Source: Clostridiales bacterium (GTDB lineage Bacteria > Bacillota > Clostridia > Christensenellales > CAG-138). Taken from it: 64,000 nucleotides of DNA. The stretch is taken from positions 1 through 64,000 of the forward strand of contig SFCQ01000003.1 of NCBI GenBank assembly GCA_004558525.1. The letters are read 5' to 3'. Below the pieces are notes generated by a model, which was not told the DNA's origin, ran no database searches, and saw nothing but the letters and a program-made list of their open reading frames with translations. The first letter of the stretch is position 1, and each line of letters begins with the position of its first letter. A program made the position numbers and the translations under genes. This document shows, piece by piece, positions 7,504 to 16,659 of this stretch.

Positions 7504-9213
7504 TCAAAAACAGTTGCTTGTTTTTGCCTTTATTTTTTCCGCCCTTGCAATAAGCTCCCTTGCGTGCTTTATTGCCGAGGGAGAATCGCTTTCGCCATCC
7601 ATCATCCGCGCTATGCGCATGGTTTTTTCATCTTCGTTCAAAAGATGCGTTTCAACATATGTGCTTACGCCATCGTCATGCTTCTGCACCAATATATGCG
7701 TGTCCGCAAGCGCCGCTATCTGCGCAAGATGCGTTACGCATATCACCTGATGTTTGGTCGCTATTTTAAGCATCTTTTCACCGACAACTGCGGCAGTGCG
7801 CCCGCTTATGCCTGTATCTATCTCGTCAAATATAAGCGTGGGTACCTTGTCATTATCGGCGAATATTGATTTGAAGCACAGCATTATCCTTGAAAGCTCG
7901 CCGCCCGAGGCCACTTTTTCAAGCGGTTTTAGCGGCTCGCCCGGGTTCGCGCTAAGCATGAACTCTGCGCTTTCCCTTCCGCCTATCCTGACATCTCCCG
8001 ATGAGCAATCAGTTAGCTGAACATCAAACCTCGCTTTTTCCATACCAAGCTCCTTAAGCTCGCACAATACTGCATTTTTCAGCCTTTCGGCAGCTTTCTG
8101 CCTGATATCGCTAAGCTTATCGGCCTGCTTGTCGTATTCCGCCTTGATCTTTTCAAGCTTTGCGTCTATTTCTGCAATAAACGCCTCCGCATTTATAAGC
8201 TCGTTCAGTTTTGCCTCGGCATCGCTTAAAAACGCAAGCACATCTTCAACAGTTCTTCCGTATTTGCGCCTTAGGTCAGATATCTGCTTGAGCCTTTGCT
8301 CAACAGCGTCAAGCCTTTCCATATCAAGCTCAACGCCTTCAGCTGCATCCCTTAGAGTATAGGCAATATCCTCAGCAGAATAATAAAGCTCGTCCAGTTT
8401 TTCGCTTAATGCCGCATATTCTTCGCTTAACGAAGCTATATCCTTTACGCTTCTTCTTGCCGCATCCATAGCCGAAAGGGCGCTTCCCTCCTCAGCACCG
8501 GTAAGCGCCATGTGCGCCGTTTCAAACGCGGTACGTATCCTTTCAGCATTCAGCAGCATCGTTTTTTCTTTATTAAGCCTCTCCTCCTCGCCCGTCTCAA
8601 GAGAGGCTGCCCTTATTTCGTCAATTTGATACCTGAGCACGTCTATCTCCCTCTCCCTTTCCCTTTCGGAAGAGAAACCGGAGTTGCGCTTTAGCTTAAG
8701 CTCGCCGCGCTCATAAGCAAGCTTATTTATTATTTCCAGCACCGGCCATGACTCCGCGTGGCAATAAGCGTCCAAATAGCCGATATGGTTTTCAGGATCA
8801 AGCAGGGATTGATGCTCATGCTGGCCATGTATATCTATAAGCGCATCGGATACCGATTTAAGCGACGCTACCGGCACAAGCACGCCGTTTACCCTGCACA
8901 CGTTGCGCCCTGCCGAGGTAAGCTCCCTTGAAAGCATAAGCTCGCCATCCTGAACGCCGACCCCAAGCTCTTTTAGTATAGGGAATACGGCGTCGTTTTC
9001 CGACACGTCAAAAACAGCCTCTACCTTTGCTTTGGCTGCGCCATAACGTATAAGGTCGCGGCTGGTGCGATCCCCAAGCACGAAATTGACGGCATCGATT
9101 ATTATGGATTTGCCGGCGCCTGTTTCACCCGTCAAAACATTGAAGCCGGGGAAAAGCTCAATCCCCAGCTTCTCTATAAGCGCAATATTTTCCAAGTATA
9201 AGCTATGCAGCAT
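7504..9213 (-). CDS. recN: DNA repair protein RecN
   Basis: 569 residues, the usual length. RecN is an SMC-like ATPase that gathers broken DNA ends for recombination. The N-terminal lobe has Walker A GETGAGKS (about residues 29-36) and a DIHGQHEHQSLL motif typical of RecN; the middle (residues 160-370) is coiled coil rich in Glu, Lys and Leu. The C-terminal lobe has a signature-like ASGGELSRIML, Walker B LIFDEIDTGISG and the CVTHLAQIA H-loop. Its ATG at 9213 directly follows the argR stop codon (TAA-ATG), so it is translationally linked to argR as in many Firmicutes. A terminator follows its stop. Confidence 0.96.
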   Translation of the reverse strand: MLHSLYLENIALIEKLGIELFPGFNVLTGETGAGKSIIIDAVNFVLGDRTSRDLIRYGAAKAKVEAVFDVSENDAVFPILKELGVGVQDGELMLSRELTSAGRNVCRVNGVLVPVASLKSVSDALIDIHGQHEHQSLLDPENHIGYLDAYCHAESWPVLEIINKLAYERGELKLKRNSGFSSEREREREIDVLRYQIDEIRAASLETGEEERLNKEKTMLLNAERIRTAFETAHMALTGAEEGSALSAMDAARRSVKDIASLSEEYAALSEKLDELYYSAEDIAYTLRDAAEGVELDMERLDAVEQRLKQISDLRRKYGRTVEDVLAFLSDAEAKLNELINAEAFIAEIDAKLEKIKAEYDKQADKLSDIRQKAAERLKNAVLCELKELGMEKARFDVQLTDCSSGDVRIGGRESAEFMLSANPGEPLKPLEKVASGGELSRIMLCFKSIFADNDKVPTLIFDEIDTGISGRTAAVVGEKMLKIATKHQVICVTHLAQIAALADTHILVQKHDDGVSTYVETHLLNEDEKTMRIARMMDGESDSPSAIKHARELIARAEKIKAKTSNCF

Positions 9214-9693
9214 TTATTTATAAACTCTATCCTGTTCCTTTATTTTTTTTATCATTGCGCTAAGGCGCTTGACTATATCCGGTACAGCCTTTTCGTCCCT
9301 TGCGGCAATGAATATCGTGTTGTCTCCGGCCATAGTACCCACTATATCGTTCCAATGCATTGAGTCTACAGCCTCTGCCGCAGCGTTTGCCGAGCCCGAA
9401 AGCGTTTTTACAATAACAAGATTTGCCGATGTGTTTATGCCCACTACAGAATCGCCAAAAATGCGGACGAAACGTTCCTTCATCCCGGCTTCCGCCTTGT
9501 CCACGGTAGCATACTTGTAGCCGCCGTTTTCGGCAAGCACCTTTATCAGCCTAAGCTCCTTGATGTCCCTTGACACGGTCGCCTGCGTAACGCATATGCC
9601 GCGCTGCTTAAGCATGTCCGCAAGTTCCTCCTGGGTTTCCACGTTCGTGGTCTCAATCAAGTTGAGTATCATCGCGTGTCTTTCAGATTTCAT
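9214..9693 (-). CDS. argR: Arginine repressor ArgR/AhrC
   Basis: 159 residues. ArgR hexamers bind ARG boxes with arginine as corepressor and control arginine metabolism. The N-terminal winged helix (MKSERHAMILNLI, then TQATVSRDIKELRL) binds DNA. The C-terminal alpha/beta domain (from about residue 80) holds the GTMAGDNTIFIA segment, where arginine and the trimer contacts lie. The ATG at 9693 is chosen because the conserved fold begins there and GGAGG lies 10-11 bases upstream; a TTG at 9711 would add six residues. Position between nadK and recN is the standard Firmicutes arrangement. Confidence 0.95.
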   Translation of the reverse strand: MKSERHAMILNLIETTNVETQEELADMLKQRGICVTQATVSRDIKELRLIKVLAENGGYKYATVDKAEAGMKERFVRIFGDSVVGINTSANLVIVKTLSGSANAAAEAVDSMHWNDIVGTMAGDNTIFIAARDEKAVPDIVKRLSAMIKKIKEQDRVYK

Positions 9694-9734
9694 TCCTCTT
9701 GTACCCTCCAAGCAAATTATCCCATCACTATGGG

Positions 9735-10556
9735 TTATGAAAGCCTTTGTCTTATCAACTCATATATGTTCTGCCTTTCAAAGCGAACAAAGTCCACCTT
9801 TACACCGTCCCGCGTGACCGTTATCACGTCTACAGCATCTATATCAGATGTGTATATACCGTCTACCGAAAGGCAGCCGGCGCTTTTCATTGAAAAGCTT
9901 ACCCTTGCCTCGGCCGGAGCCACTATCGGCCTTGATGTGAGCGTGTGCGGGCATATCGGCGTGATTATCAACGCATCAAGCCCGGGAGCTATAACAGGAC
10001 CACCCGCAGATATAGAGTATCCTGTTGACCCCGTAGATGTGCTCGCTATGACTCCATCGCATATTACGGAACCTGCAAACAATCCGTCCACATCGATGGA
10101 TATTTCCGCAACGCCGGAAAACGTGCGTTTATACAGCAGCACATCATTAAGGAAATGATGCGGTGTCCCTCCGTTAACACTGCATCTGAGCATGGTGCGT
10201 GAGTCCAGCTCATAATCGCCGCTTATCAGCCTTTTTAACCCGTTTTCAAGCCCATCAGGATCCACCTCGCTCAAAAAGCCTATTCTTCCAAAGTTTACTC
10301 CAAGTATAGGTGTACCGTACTTTACAGCCTCGTCAGCCGCACGCAGTATAGTACCGTCGCCGCCAAACGCAAGCATAAAATCCGGTTTTTGGTCGCCTAT
10401 TTCATCGGCCCATGGAAAACCAACTCTTTTCAGTTCTTCGCTTATAAGGCATTTACAACCCAAGTTCGTCGCCATGTGTATGGCCCTGTGAAGTCCGTTG
10501 ACAGCGGTCTCACGTTGTGGATTTGTAAAAAAAGCAAGCTTAATATCAGATTTCAT
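9735..10556 (-). CDS. nadK: NAD(+) kinase
   Basis: 273 residues. It phosphorylates NAD to NADP using ATP or polyphosphate. The GGDGT motif (about residues 65-69) in a Rossmann-like N-terminal half, the NFGRIGFL segment, LNDVLLYK and the C-terminal TSTGSTGYSISAGGP motif are all family hallmarks. GGAG 6 bases upstream supports the ATG at 10556; an upstream in-frame ATG (10577) has no site. It sits between tlyA and argR in the conserved isoprenoid/repair gene run. Confidence 0.95.
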   Translation of the reverse strand: MKSDIKLAFFTNPQRETAVNGLHRAIHMATNLGCKCLISEELKRVGFPWADEIGDQKPDFMLAFGGDGTILRAADEAVKYGTPILGVNFGRIGFLSEVDPDGLENGLKRLISGDYELDSRTMLRCSVNGGTPHHFLNDVLLYKRTFSGVAEISIDVDGLFAGSVICDGVIASTSTGSTGYSISAGGPVIAPGLDALIITPICPHTLTSRPIVAPAEARVSFSMKSAGCLSVDGIYTSDIDAVDVITVTRDGVKVDFVRFERQNIYELIRQRLS

Positions 10557-10627
10557 ACGCGCTCCAGAAGTTGTCATGTCTATTATACATTATTCTTTAT
10601 ACATTGTTCAAGAGTTTTTCTGTAAAA

Positions 10628-11452
10628 CTATGTAATTAACTTGTCAAAATGTGCTTCGGCGACAGTATTATTGACTATATTAGTCGCTTCTTCGTCAGAA
10701 ATTCTCTCGTGTTCACCGCAACGCTTACTTACAATAAGCAAAAACTCTATATTGCCCTTCGGCCCCTTTATCGGCGAATAATCGACATGTTCAAGCTTAA
10801 AGCCCATAGACTGCGCGAACAGCATGGCGCCGAGCAATACTTCCTTATGTACGGCCTCATCGCGGACGACTCCGTTTTTGCCTACCTTGCCTTTTCCGGC
10901 TTCAAACTGCGGCTTTACAAGCACAACTGCCCTTCCGCCATCCTTAAGGCAGTCATATATGGACGGCAGTATAAGCCTTATTGATATAAACGACACGTCC
11001 ATAGAAGCAAAGTCTATCTGCTCGTCAAACCAATCCGGCTGCATAAAGCGCGCGTTTGTACGCTCCATCACCCTTACGCGTTCGTCGTTCCTAAGCTTCC
11101 AATCAAGCTGGCCGTAGCCTACGTCTATCGAGTATACTTTTTTTGCGCCATGCATCAGCATACAGTCCGTAAAGCCGCCCGTAGATGCGCCGACGTCTAT
11201 AGCGACAGCATTATCAAGCGATATATCGTACTTTGTCACCGCTTTTTCAAGCTTAAGCCCGCCGCGGCTCACGAACGGATTGGGATCCTCACGCACGGTA
11301 AGCACGCAATCCTCGGGCACGGGATCCCCCGCCTTGTCTATGCGCGCGTCATTCAAATACACCGCGCCGCTCATTATAAGCGAACGCGCACGTTCGCGGC
11401 TTTGGCACAAGTTAAGCTCAACAAGCCTTACATCTGCACGCGTACCCTTCAT
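10628..11452 (-). CDS. tlyA: TlyA-type rRNA 2'-O-methyltransferase
   Basis: 274 residues. TlyA proteins join an N-terminal S4 RNA-binding domain (residues 1-65, with ARSLIMSGAVYLN) to an FtsJ-like methyltransferase. The SAM motif AIDVGASTGGFTDCML is at about residues 88-103, SRGGLKLEKA precedes it, and MDVSFISI and LVKPQFEAGKG carry catalytic-core positions. The characterised mycobacterial enzyme methylates cytidines in 16S and 23S rRNA; the target here is inferred from family. The ATG overlaps the dxs stop by four bases (ATGA), implying translational coupling. Confidence 0.93.
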   Translation of the reverse strand: MKGTRADVRLVELNLCQSRERARSLIMSGAVYLNDARIDKAGDPVPEDCVLTVREDPNPFVSRGGLKLEKAVTKYDISLDNAVAIDVGASTGGFTDCMLMHGAKKVYSIDVGYGQLDWKLRNDERVRVMERTNARFMQPDWFDEQIDFASMDVSFISIRLILPSIYDCLKDGGRAVVLVKPQFEAGKGKVGKNGVVRDEAVHKEVLLGAMLFAQSMGFKLEHVDYSPIKGPKGNIEFLLIVSKRCGEHERISDEEATNIVNNTVAEAHFDKLIT

Positions 11453-13302
11453 TGCTCATTTCCTCCGCCAAGCTCACCTATAATAGCCCTGACGCTTCCG
11501 GCAGACATGCCGTTAAGCTCATCCTGCTCGTCTATGCTTGCATGCAATACCGGTTCTTCACCAACGCCCAGCGTTATCACTTCCGCCCTGCCCGCAAGCA
11601 GCTCCCTTATGTGGCTGCCCATGCCGCCTGTCCTTATCCCGTCCTCAAGCGTTATAACGTGCTTTGCGCGGCTTGCTATCCTGCCAAGCATCTCGCTGTC
11701 CATAGGCTTTATGAACCTTGCGCTCACAACGCCAGCAGCAGTGCCCTGGGCAGCCTTAAGCGCGGTTTCAACAAGCCTGCCTTCGGCTATTATCGTTACA
11801 TCGCTTATAGCTATGATCTCTTCCCATTTGCCGTATTCAATTCTGTTCTTAACAGGCTTTTGCGGCAGGGAGCCCCTGTTATACCTTATTGCGGTGGGCA
11901 TATTCAGCTTGAGCGCCAGCTTAAGCATCTCCTTAAGCTCCTGCTGTGTAGCGGGAGCCATTACGCACATGCCGTACATGTTCATAAGATAGGATATATC
12001 ATACACGCCCTGGTGCGTTTCACCGTCCTCACCCACAAGTCCGGCCCTGTCCACGGCAAAAACGACAGGCAGGCATTGCAGGCAAACATCGTGTATAAGC
12101 TGATCGTATGCCCTTTGCAAAAACGTTGAATAAATAGCCGCAACGGGCCTTGCTCCGGCGCTTGCCATGCCGGCGGCCATGGTTACGGCATGCTCCTCCG
12201 CTATGCCAACGTCAAAGAATCTTTCCGGAAACCTGTGCGCAAATTCGCTCAAGCCCGTTCCGGAGGGCATTGCCGCGGTTATGGCTGCAATGCGCTTGTC
12301 ATTTTGAGCAAGCTCGCAAAGCGCATCGCCAAATACCGAGGAGTTGCTCCTGCCTGAAGAATGCTTGTTTACCTTGCCCGTTTTTGCGTCGAAGCAGCCT
12401 ATACCGTGGAACCTTTCAGGATTCAGCTCAGCAAACTGGTATCCCTTTCCCTTTACCGTAAGCGCATGCACAACAACGGGGGTCCTGAGCTGCTTGGCCC
12501 TGTTGAGCACATTCGTCATGTCCTCAACATTATGCCCGTTGACAGGGCCAAGGTATGTAAAGCCAAGCTCCTCAAAAAGCACGTTCGGTATGAGAAAATA
12601 CTTTATCCTGTTCTTCATTCTTTGAAGCGTGATAAAGAGCCAGTCACCTATGCCCGGTATCCTTTTCAGGCTTTCGGCAAAGCCGGATTTGAAGCGCTGG
12701 TACGACCTGCTTGAGCGTATCTTATAAAGATGCTTGCTCACGGCGCCAACGTTTCTTGATATGCTCATGGCGTTGTCATTGACAACAACTATAAGCGGCA
12801 GGCCGCTTTGTCCGGCGTCGTTCAGCGCCTCAAAGCACATTCCGCCGGAAAGCGCGCCGTCGCCTATCACAGCGACTACGTTCCTCGTGCTGCCCATCAG
12901 CTTGTCTGCGCGCAGTATGCCTATGGCAGCCGATACGGACGTGCTTGCATGGCCGGTTTCAAACGGGTCGCATTCGCTTTCGCTGCGCTTTGGGAAGCCG
13001 CTTATGCCGCCCTTTTTCCTCAACGAATCGAATCCACAGGCGCGGCCGGTAAGTATCTTATGCACATACGCCTGATGGCCAACATCAAATATAATCCTGT
13101 CCACAGGCGCATAAAAGGCCTTGTGCAGCGCCATGGTAAGCTCCACAACGCCAAGGTTTGACGCAAGATGGCCGCCGTTTTGAGACACCTTTTCAACCAG
13201 AAAAGAGCGTATCTCGCCAGGCAAAAGCTCAAGCTCGGCCTTTGTCAGCTTACGGTAGTCGTCCGATGAATGTATCTTTTCGATAATGGGGTAATTCGCC
13301 AT
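11449..13302 (-). CDS. dxs: 1-deoxy-D-xylulose-5-phosphate synthase
   Basis: 617 residues. It condenses pyruvate and glyceraldehyde-3-phosphate, the first step of the MEP isoprenoid pathway, and also feeds thiamin and PLP synthesis. The thiamin diphosphate motif GDGALSGGMCFEALNDAG with its NDN partner, IFDVGHQAYVHKIL, the transketolase pyrimidine domain with IAEEHAV and VFAVDRAGLVGEDG, and the C-terminal domain are in the usual order. The ATG at 13302 starts the conserved sequence (MANYPIIEKI) with GAAAGG upstream; the longer frame to 13371 has no support. Upstream ispA makes the prenyl diphosphate that uses its product. Confidence 0.96.
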   Translation of the reverse strand: MANYPIIEKIHSSDDYRKLTKAELELLPGEIRSFLVEKVSQNGGHLASNLGVVELTMALHKAFYAPVDRIIFDVGHQAYVHKILTGRACGFDSLRKKGGISGFPKRSESECDPFETGHASTSVSAAIGILRADKLMGSTRNVVAVIGDGALSGGMCFEALNDAGQSGLPLIVVVNDNAMSISRNVGAVSKHLYKIRSSRSYQRFKSGFAESLKRIPGIGDWLFITLQRMKNRIKYFLIPNVLFEELGFTYLGPVNGHNVEDMTNVLNRAKQLRTPVVVHALTVKGKGYQFAELNPERFHGIGCFDAKTGKVNKHSSGRSNSSVFGDALCELAQNDKRIAAITAAMPSGTGLSEFAHRFPERFFDVGIAEEHAVTMAAGMASAGARPVAAIYSTFLQRAYDQLIHDVCLQCLPVVFAVDRAGLVGEDGETHQGVYDISYLMNMYGMCVMAPATQQELKEMLKLALKLNMPTAIRYNRGSLPQKPVKNRIEYGKWEEIIAISDVTIIAEGRLVETALKAAQGTAAGVVSARFIKPMDSEMLGRIASRAKHVITLEDGIRTGGMGSHIRELLAGRAEVITLGVGEEPVLHASIDEQDELNGMSAGSVRAIIGELGGGNEQ

Positions 13303-13392
13303 CACCGTTTGCCTTTCAAAAAAACTTTTAGTATTATATTTTATCACAGCAATGCATATCAAACAACACAAACATGCCCTTCGCCTGTATTG

Positions 13393-14277
13393 CTATTTTG
13401 TTCTATGCAGCGTGCTTTCGCTCAATTCAAGCAGCTTTTCCGCCTTTGAGCCGAATATCTCAAGCGCGCGTTTAGCTTCGTTTAACACCCTGGCTGCATA
13501 TTCACGCGCACCGTCAAGCCCAAGCAGCGTTACGGCGGTTAGCTTATTCTCCTCGGCATCCTTGCCAAGCGTTTTGCCCATGTTCTCTTTTGTGCCGGCA
13601 ACGTCAAGTATATCGTCCGTTATCTGGAACAGCTTGCCATAGCTCTTTGCAAAGCTCCTTATCGCGTCAAGCTCAGCTTTTTCCGCGCCGGCTATTATTG
13701 CGCCGGAGCATAGCGCGGCCTCGATCATCGCGCCTGTTTTGCGCGTTTGTATAGCCTCGAGCAGGGCAATATCGCCGTCGCTCCCTGTTTTTTCAAGGTC
13801 AAGGCTTTGGCCCGCTACCATTCCCGATACGCCGGCTCCCCTTGCGACCTCCGCTGCCGCTTCATAATAGCGCGGCGCTTTGGCTATATGCTTATCGCCT
13901 TCATTAAGCATCGTCTCAAATGCAAGGCTCAATAGGCCGTCCCCCGCAAGCACGGCGTTGCCTTCCCCGAACACCTTGTGGTTTGACGGTCTGCCGCGGC
14001 GCATATCGTCATCGTCCATGCAGGGGAGGTCGTCATGTATAAGCGAATATGTGTGTATCATCTCAAGCGCGCAGGCTATAGGCATGGCTGCTTCCTCGCT
14101 GCCGCCGAGCATGCTTGCAGCCTCAAGGCAAAGCATAGGCCGCAGCCTTTTGCCGCCGGCAAGCAGGCTGTATCCCATCGATTCCTTAAGCCTTTCGGGC
14201 GCGCAGCAGTTATCTATATACGCTTTAAGGCTTTCTTCTATCCTTTTCAGCCTGCCGCGGCTGTTTATATCATTCAT
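13393..14277 (-). CDS. ispA: Farnesyl/geranylgeranyl diphosphate synthase
   Basis: 294 residues, a trans-prenyltransferase building farnesyl diphosphate from IPP and DMAPP. The first aspartate-rich motif is in LIHDDLPCMDDDDMRRG and the second in FQITDDILDVAG; GGKRLRP binds the diphosphate, and KTGAMIEA is also conserved. The ATG at 14277 lies inside the last codons of xseB (8-base overlap) with GGAGG upstream, so translation is coupled. Chain length (C15 or longer) is inferred from neighbourhood: this xseB-ispA-dxs order normally carries the farnesyl enzyme. Confidence 0.94.
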   Translation of the reverse strand: MNDINSRGRLKRIEESLKAYIDNCCAPERLKESMGYSLLAGGKRLRPMLCLEAASMLGGSEEAAMPIACALEMIHTYSLIHDDLPCMDDDDMRRGRPSNHKVFGEGNAVLAGDGLLSLAFETMLNEGDKHIAKAPRYYEAAAEVARGAGVSGMVAGQSLDLEKTGSDGDIALLEAIQTRKTGAMIEAALCSGAIIAGAEKAELDAIRSFAKSYGKLFQITDDILDVAGTKENMGKTLGKDAEENKLTAVTLLGLDGAREYAARVLNEAKRALEIFGSKAEKLLELSESTLHRTK

Positions 14278-14482
14278 CCTCCGCCTCCGCACGCTGCTTT
14301 TCTATCACGTCCAGCCTTGCTTTGTAGCCATCGAGCGTCTCCCTGCACTTTAATGCGAGCTTTGAGCCTTCCTCATATAGCTTTATCATCTCCTCGAGCG
14401 GTATGTTGCCCTCCTGCAGCCTGCTCACTATAGCCTCAAGCCGCCCGGTCATTGCCTCATAGGTTTCAGCCTTTTTTGCCAT
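14270..14482 (-). CDS. xseB: Exodeoxyribonuclease VII small subunit
   Basis: 70 residues, a helical hairpin. The YEAMTGRLEAIVSRLQEGNIPLEEMIKLYEEG stretch (residues 8-39) carries the family features, with LEEM and the YEEG turn clear. It binds the XseA large subunit to form exonuclease VII, which degrades single-stranded DNA into oligonucleotides. It begins two bases after the xseA stop and overlaps ispA by 8 bases. The acidic tail (AEAEDE) is common in the family. Confidence 0.93.
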   Translation of the reverse strand: MAKKAETYEAMTGRLEAIVSRLQEGNIPLEEMIKLYEEGSKLALKCRETLDGYKARLDVIEKQRAEAEDE

Positions 14483-14484
14483 AT

Positions 14485-15702
14485 TTATTCCTTTCCGCCG
14501 CCCTTGGCGGCAGTCTTTATACTTGCCTCCGCTTCGCCGTCAAAAAACACTATGCTCACATCATCGCCTGCGGCTACAGCCTCAACGGAGCCGATAAAGC
14601 CGCTTTTATTCTTAATTATGGCAAAGCCTCTTTCAAGGGTCCTTTCAGGGGCAATGGATTCAAGCTTTGCCACGGTCAGGCTCAGGCTATGCTCCGCGCC
14701 GCTTACGCCAGATGCCACGGCGGAATCAAGCGCGCCCTGCAAGGCGCTAAGCCCGGCCCCGGCCAGGCTCAACGCATGCGCGCATGATGAAAACACGCCG
14801 CCTTTTTCTATTGAGTCTATGCTCCTTTCATGCTCAGCTATGGCGCGCCGGCAGGCAAGAGCCATCTCGTCGCGCATATATTCAAGCTCGTCGTTTAGAG
14901 CCTCATACTCCGGCACGCACAGCTCCGCCGCCGCGCTTGGCGTGGGCGCCCTGAGGTCGGCTGCAAAGTCGGCTATTGTAAAGTCCGTCTCGTGCCCTAC
15001 GGCGCTCACTATGGGCGTTTTGCAGGCATATATGGCCTTTGCCACTATTTCTTCATTAAAAGCCCAAAGCTCCTCTATGCTGCCGCCGCCGCGGCCAACT
15101 ATTATAACGTCCGCCTTGCCGTAGCCGTCAAGCAGGCGTATCGCATCGGCTATCTCCTTCGCTGCGCCGGCTCCCTGAACAGAGGCAGGCGATAGCAGAA
15201 TATCCATTGCTGGATAGCGCCTTCTTGTTATGTTGATTATATCCTGAATAGCCGCGCCCGTGGCCGACGTTACAACGCCAAGGCATTTTGGCAGCATTGG
15301 TATGGGCTTTTTATGCTCCTTGGCAAAGAGTCCCTGCGCCTCAAGCCTTGTTTTCAGCATGGCAAAGCGGCGGTACAGCTCACCCTCGCCCTCGCGCTCT
15401 ATGCTTTTTACATAGAACTGGAATTGACCGTCCCTTGTATAAAGCGAAGCGTAACCCGAGGCTGTCACCTGCATACCGTCGCCAATGCTTCTATCCAGGC
15501 TCATGGCGTTCTGCCGGAACATCACGCAGCGCACGACGGAGCTTTCATCTTTCATTGAAAAATATATATGGCCCGAGCTATGCCGCTTAAAGCCGCTTAT
15601 CTCGCCCCTTATGGATACGGAGCCAAGCAGCATATCGTTCCTTATAAGTGTGCTTACATATTCGTTTAGCTGCGTAACGCTTAACACATAGCCTTCCCTC
15701 AT
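14485..15702 (-). CDS. xseA: Exodeoxyribonuclease VII large subunit
   Basis: 405 residues. An N-terminal OB fold (VSIRGEISGFKRHSSGHIYFSMKD region, residues 24-47) is followed by the catalytic domain with GVVTSATGAAIQDI, IIVGRGGGSIEELWAFN, AVGHETDFTIADFAADLRAPTPSAAAEL and then a coiled-coil region. The C-terminal RGFAIIKN segment closes the family pattern. It cleaves single-stranded DNA together with XseB. Its ATG overlaps the stop of the TsaD-like gene by four bases. Confidence 0.95.
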   Translation of the reverse strand: MREGYVLSVTQLNEYVSTLIRNDMLLGSVSIRGEISGFKRHSSGHIYFSMKDESSVVRCVMFRQNAMSLDRSIGDGMQVTASGYASLYTRDGQFQFYVKSIEREGEGELYRRFAMLKTRLEAQGLFAKEHKKPIPMLPKCLGVVTSATGAAIQDIINITRRRYPAMDILLSPASVQGAGAAKEIADAIRLLDGYGKADVIIVGRGGGSIEELWAFNEEIVAKAIYACKTPIVSAVGHETDFTIADFAADLRAPTPSAAAELCVPEYEALNDELEYMRDEMALACRRAIAEHERSIDSIEKGGVFSSCAHALSLAGAGLSALQGALDSAVASGVSGAEHSLSLTVAKLESIAPERTLERGFAIIKNKSGFIGSVEAVAAGDDVSIVFFDGEAEASIKTAAKGGGKE

Positions 15703-16655
15703 ACCTCAAGCCTCCCGCAGTCTATATCCTCTGCCATAAGCGCTATGCCGGCGGCGTTATCGCTTGAAAGCGCCGGCTCGCCAAAGCGCACGTCAATATG
15801 CCCCCTTTTGCTCATTCTTTCCGTCAGCATGCTCCTGAGCAGGCCGCTTGAGGCCACTCCCCCCGCTATAAGCGCGCAGTCTATGCCGGTATCGCACGCG
15901 GCGTTTACTATAAGCTTATGGAACGTCCTTGCCATAGCGTCATATACGGCGTATGCAAGCTCCGTTTGGCAGGCGCCTGATTCTATCAGCCTTTGCGCCG
16001 CGCTTTCGGTGCCGGAAAAAGAACAGCGGCAGCCGCGCACCCATACCGGCAGCCTCAATTTAAGCTCGCCGCTGAACTGAGAGGCAAGCCTCTCCATATG
16101 CTTTCCGCTTGGGAAGCTCATGCCCATTGCCACCCCGATTCTATCCACAAGCTGGCCTGCGTGCAGGTCGTCACAGCCGCCTATGAGCTTTATGCGCATA
16201 CCGTCCGACACGGTGAATATCTCCGTAGTCCCTCCGGAAATGTGCATGCCTAAAAACGGCTTGTCCATAAGCTGCTCGTTGCCCTTAAGCGCCGCCCTTA
16301 CATGCCCCTGCTGATGGCTAAGCTCGTACACCCTTACGCCAAGCCCTTGAGACAGCGCATATGCCGAGGCTTTTCCGGCCAAAAATACAGGCATGTAGGA
16401 ATCCTCTTCCGGCCTTGGCCTTACGCTTACGGCAACGGCCCTGATGTTTGCCCTTTCAGCATCCGCCATCACGGCAGGCACTATCTCAGCAAGGTTGCGC
16501 ACATGCTGAAAAACGCCGTCGCTCTGCCTCAAGCCTCTTTCCCCGGACGCAACGCGGAGCATCGCCCTTTTGTCAGAAACGATGCTCCCATTTTCCGCAC
16601 ATGCTGCGGATGTGGTATAACAGCTTGTGTCTATGCCTATGTATTGCCCGCTCAA
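15699..16655 (-). CDS. TsaD/Kae1-like paralogue of the xse-nusB operon
   Basis: About 318 residues from a TTG at 16655. The protein has the ASKHA ATPase fold of TsaD (Kae1): YIGIDTSCYTTS at the N-terminus, ELSHQQGHVRAAL with an intact HxxxH metal motif, LGMHISGGTTEIF, FSGTESAAQ and LIAGGVASSG. It is a known Clostridia paralogue placed between nusB and xseA and is distinct from the tRNA t6A enzyme TsaD; its biochemical role is not established as far as I know. The start is uncertain: the TTG follows AAGGAA by 8 bases just after the nusB stop, while the frame continues up to 16685 inside nusB. The tight packing implies co-expression with nusB and xseA. Confidence 0.8.
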   Translation of the reverse strand: MSGQYIGIDTSCYTTSAACAENGSIVSDKRAMLRVASGERGLRQSDGVFQHVRNLAEIVPAVMADAERANIRAVAVSVRPRPEEDSYMPVFLAGKASAYALSQGLGVRVYELSHQQGHVRAALKGNEQLMDKPFLGMHISGGTTEIFTVSDGMRIKLIGGCDDLHAGQLVDRIGVAMGMSFPSGKHMERLASQFSGELKLRLPVWVRGCRCSFSGTESAAQRLIESGACQTELAYAVYDAMARTFHKLIVNAACDTGIDCALIAGGVASSGLLRSMLTERMSKRGHIDVRFGEPALSSDNAAGIALMAEDIDCGRLEV

Positions 16656-16659
16656 AGCC

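Noticed and set aside
15699..16655. Annotation as true TsaD (t6A synthesis)
   Set aside because: Operon position and divergent middle region point to the separate Clostridia paralogue group; kept as TsaD-like.
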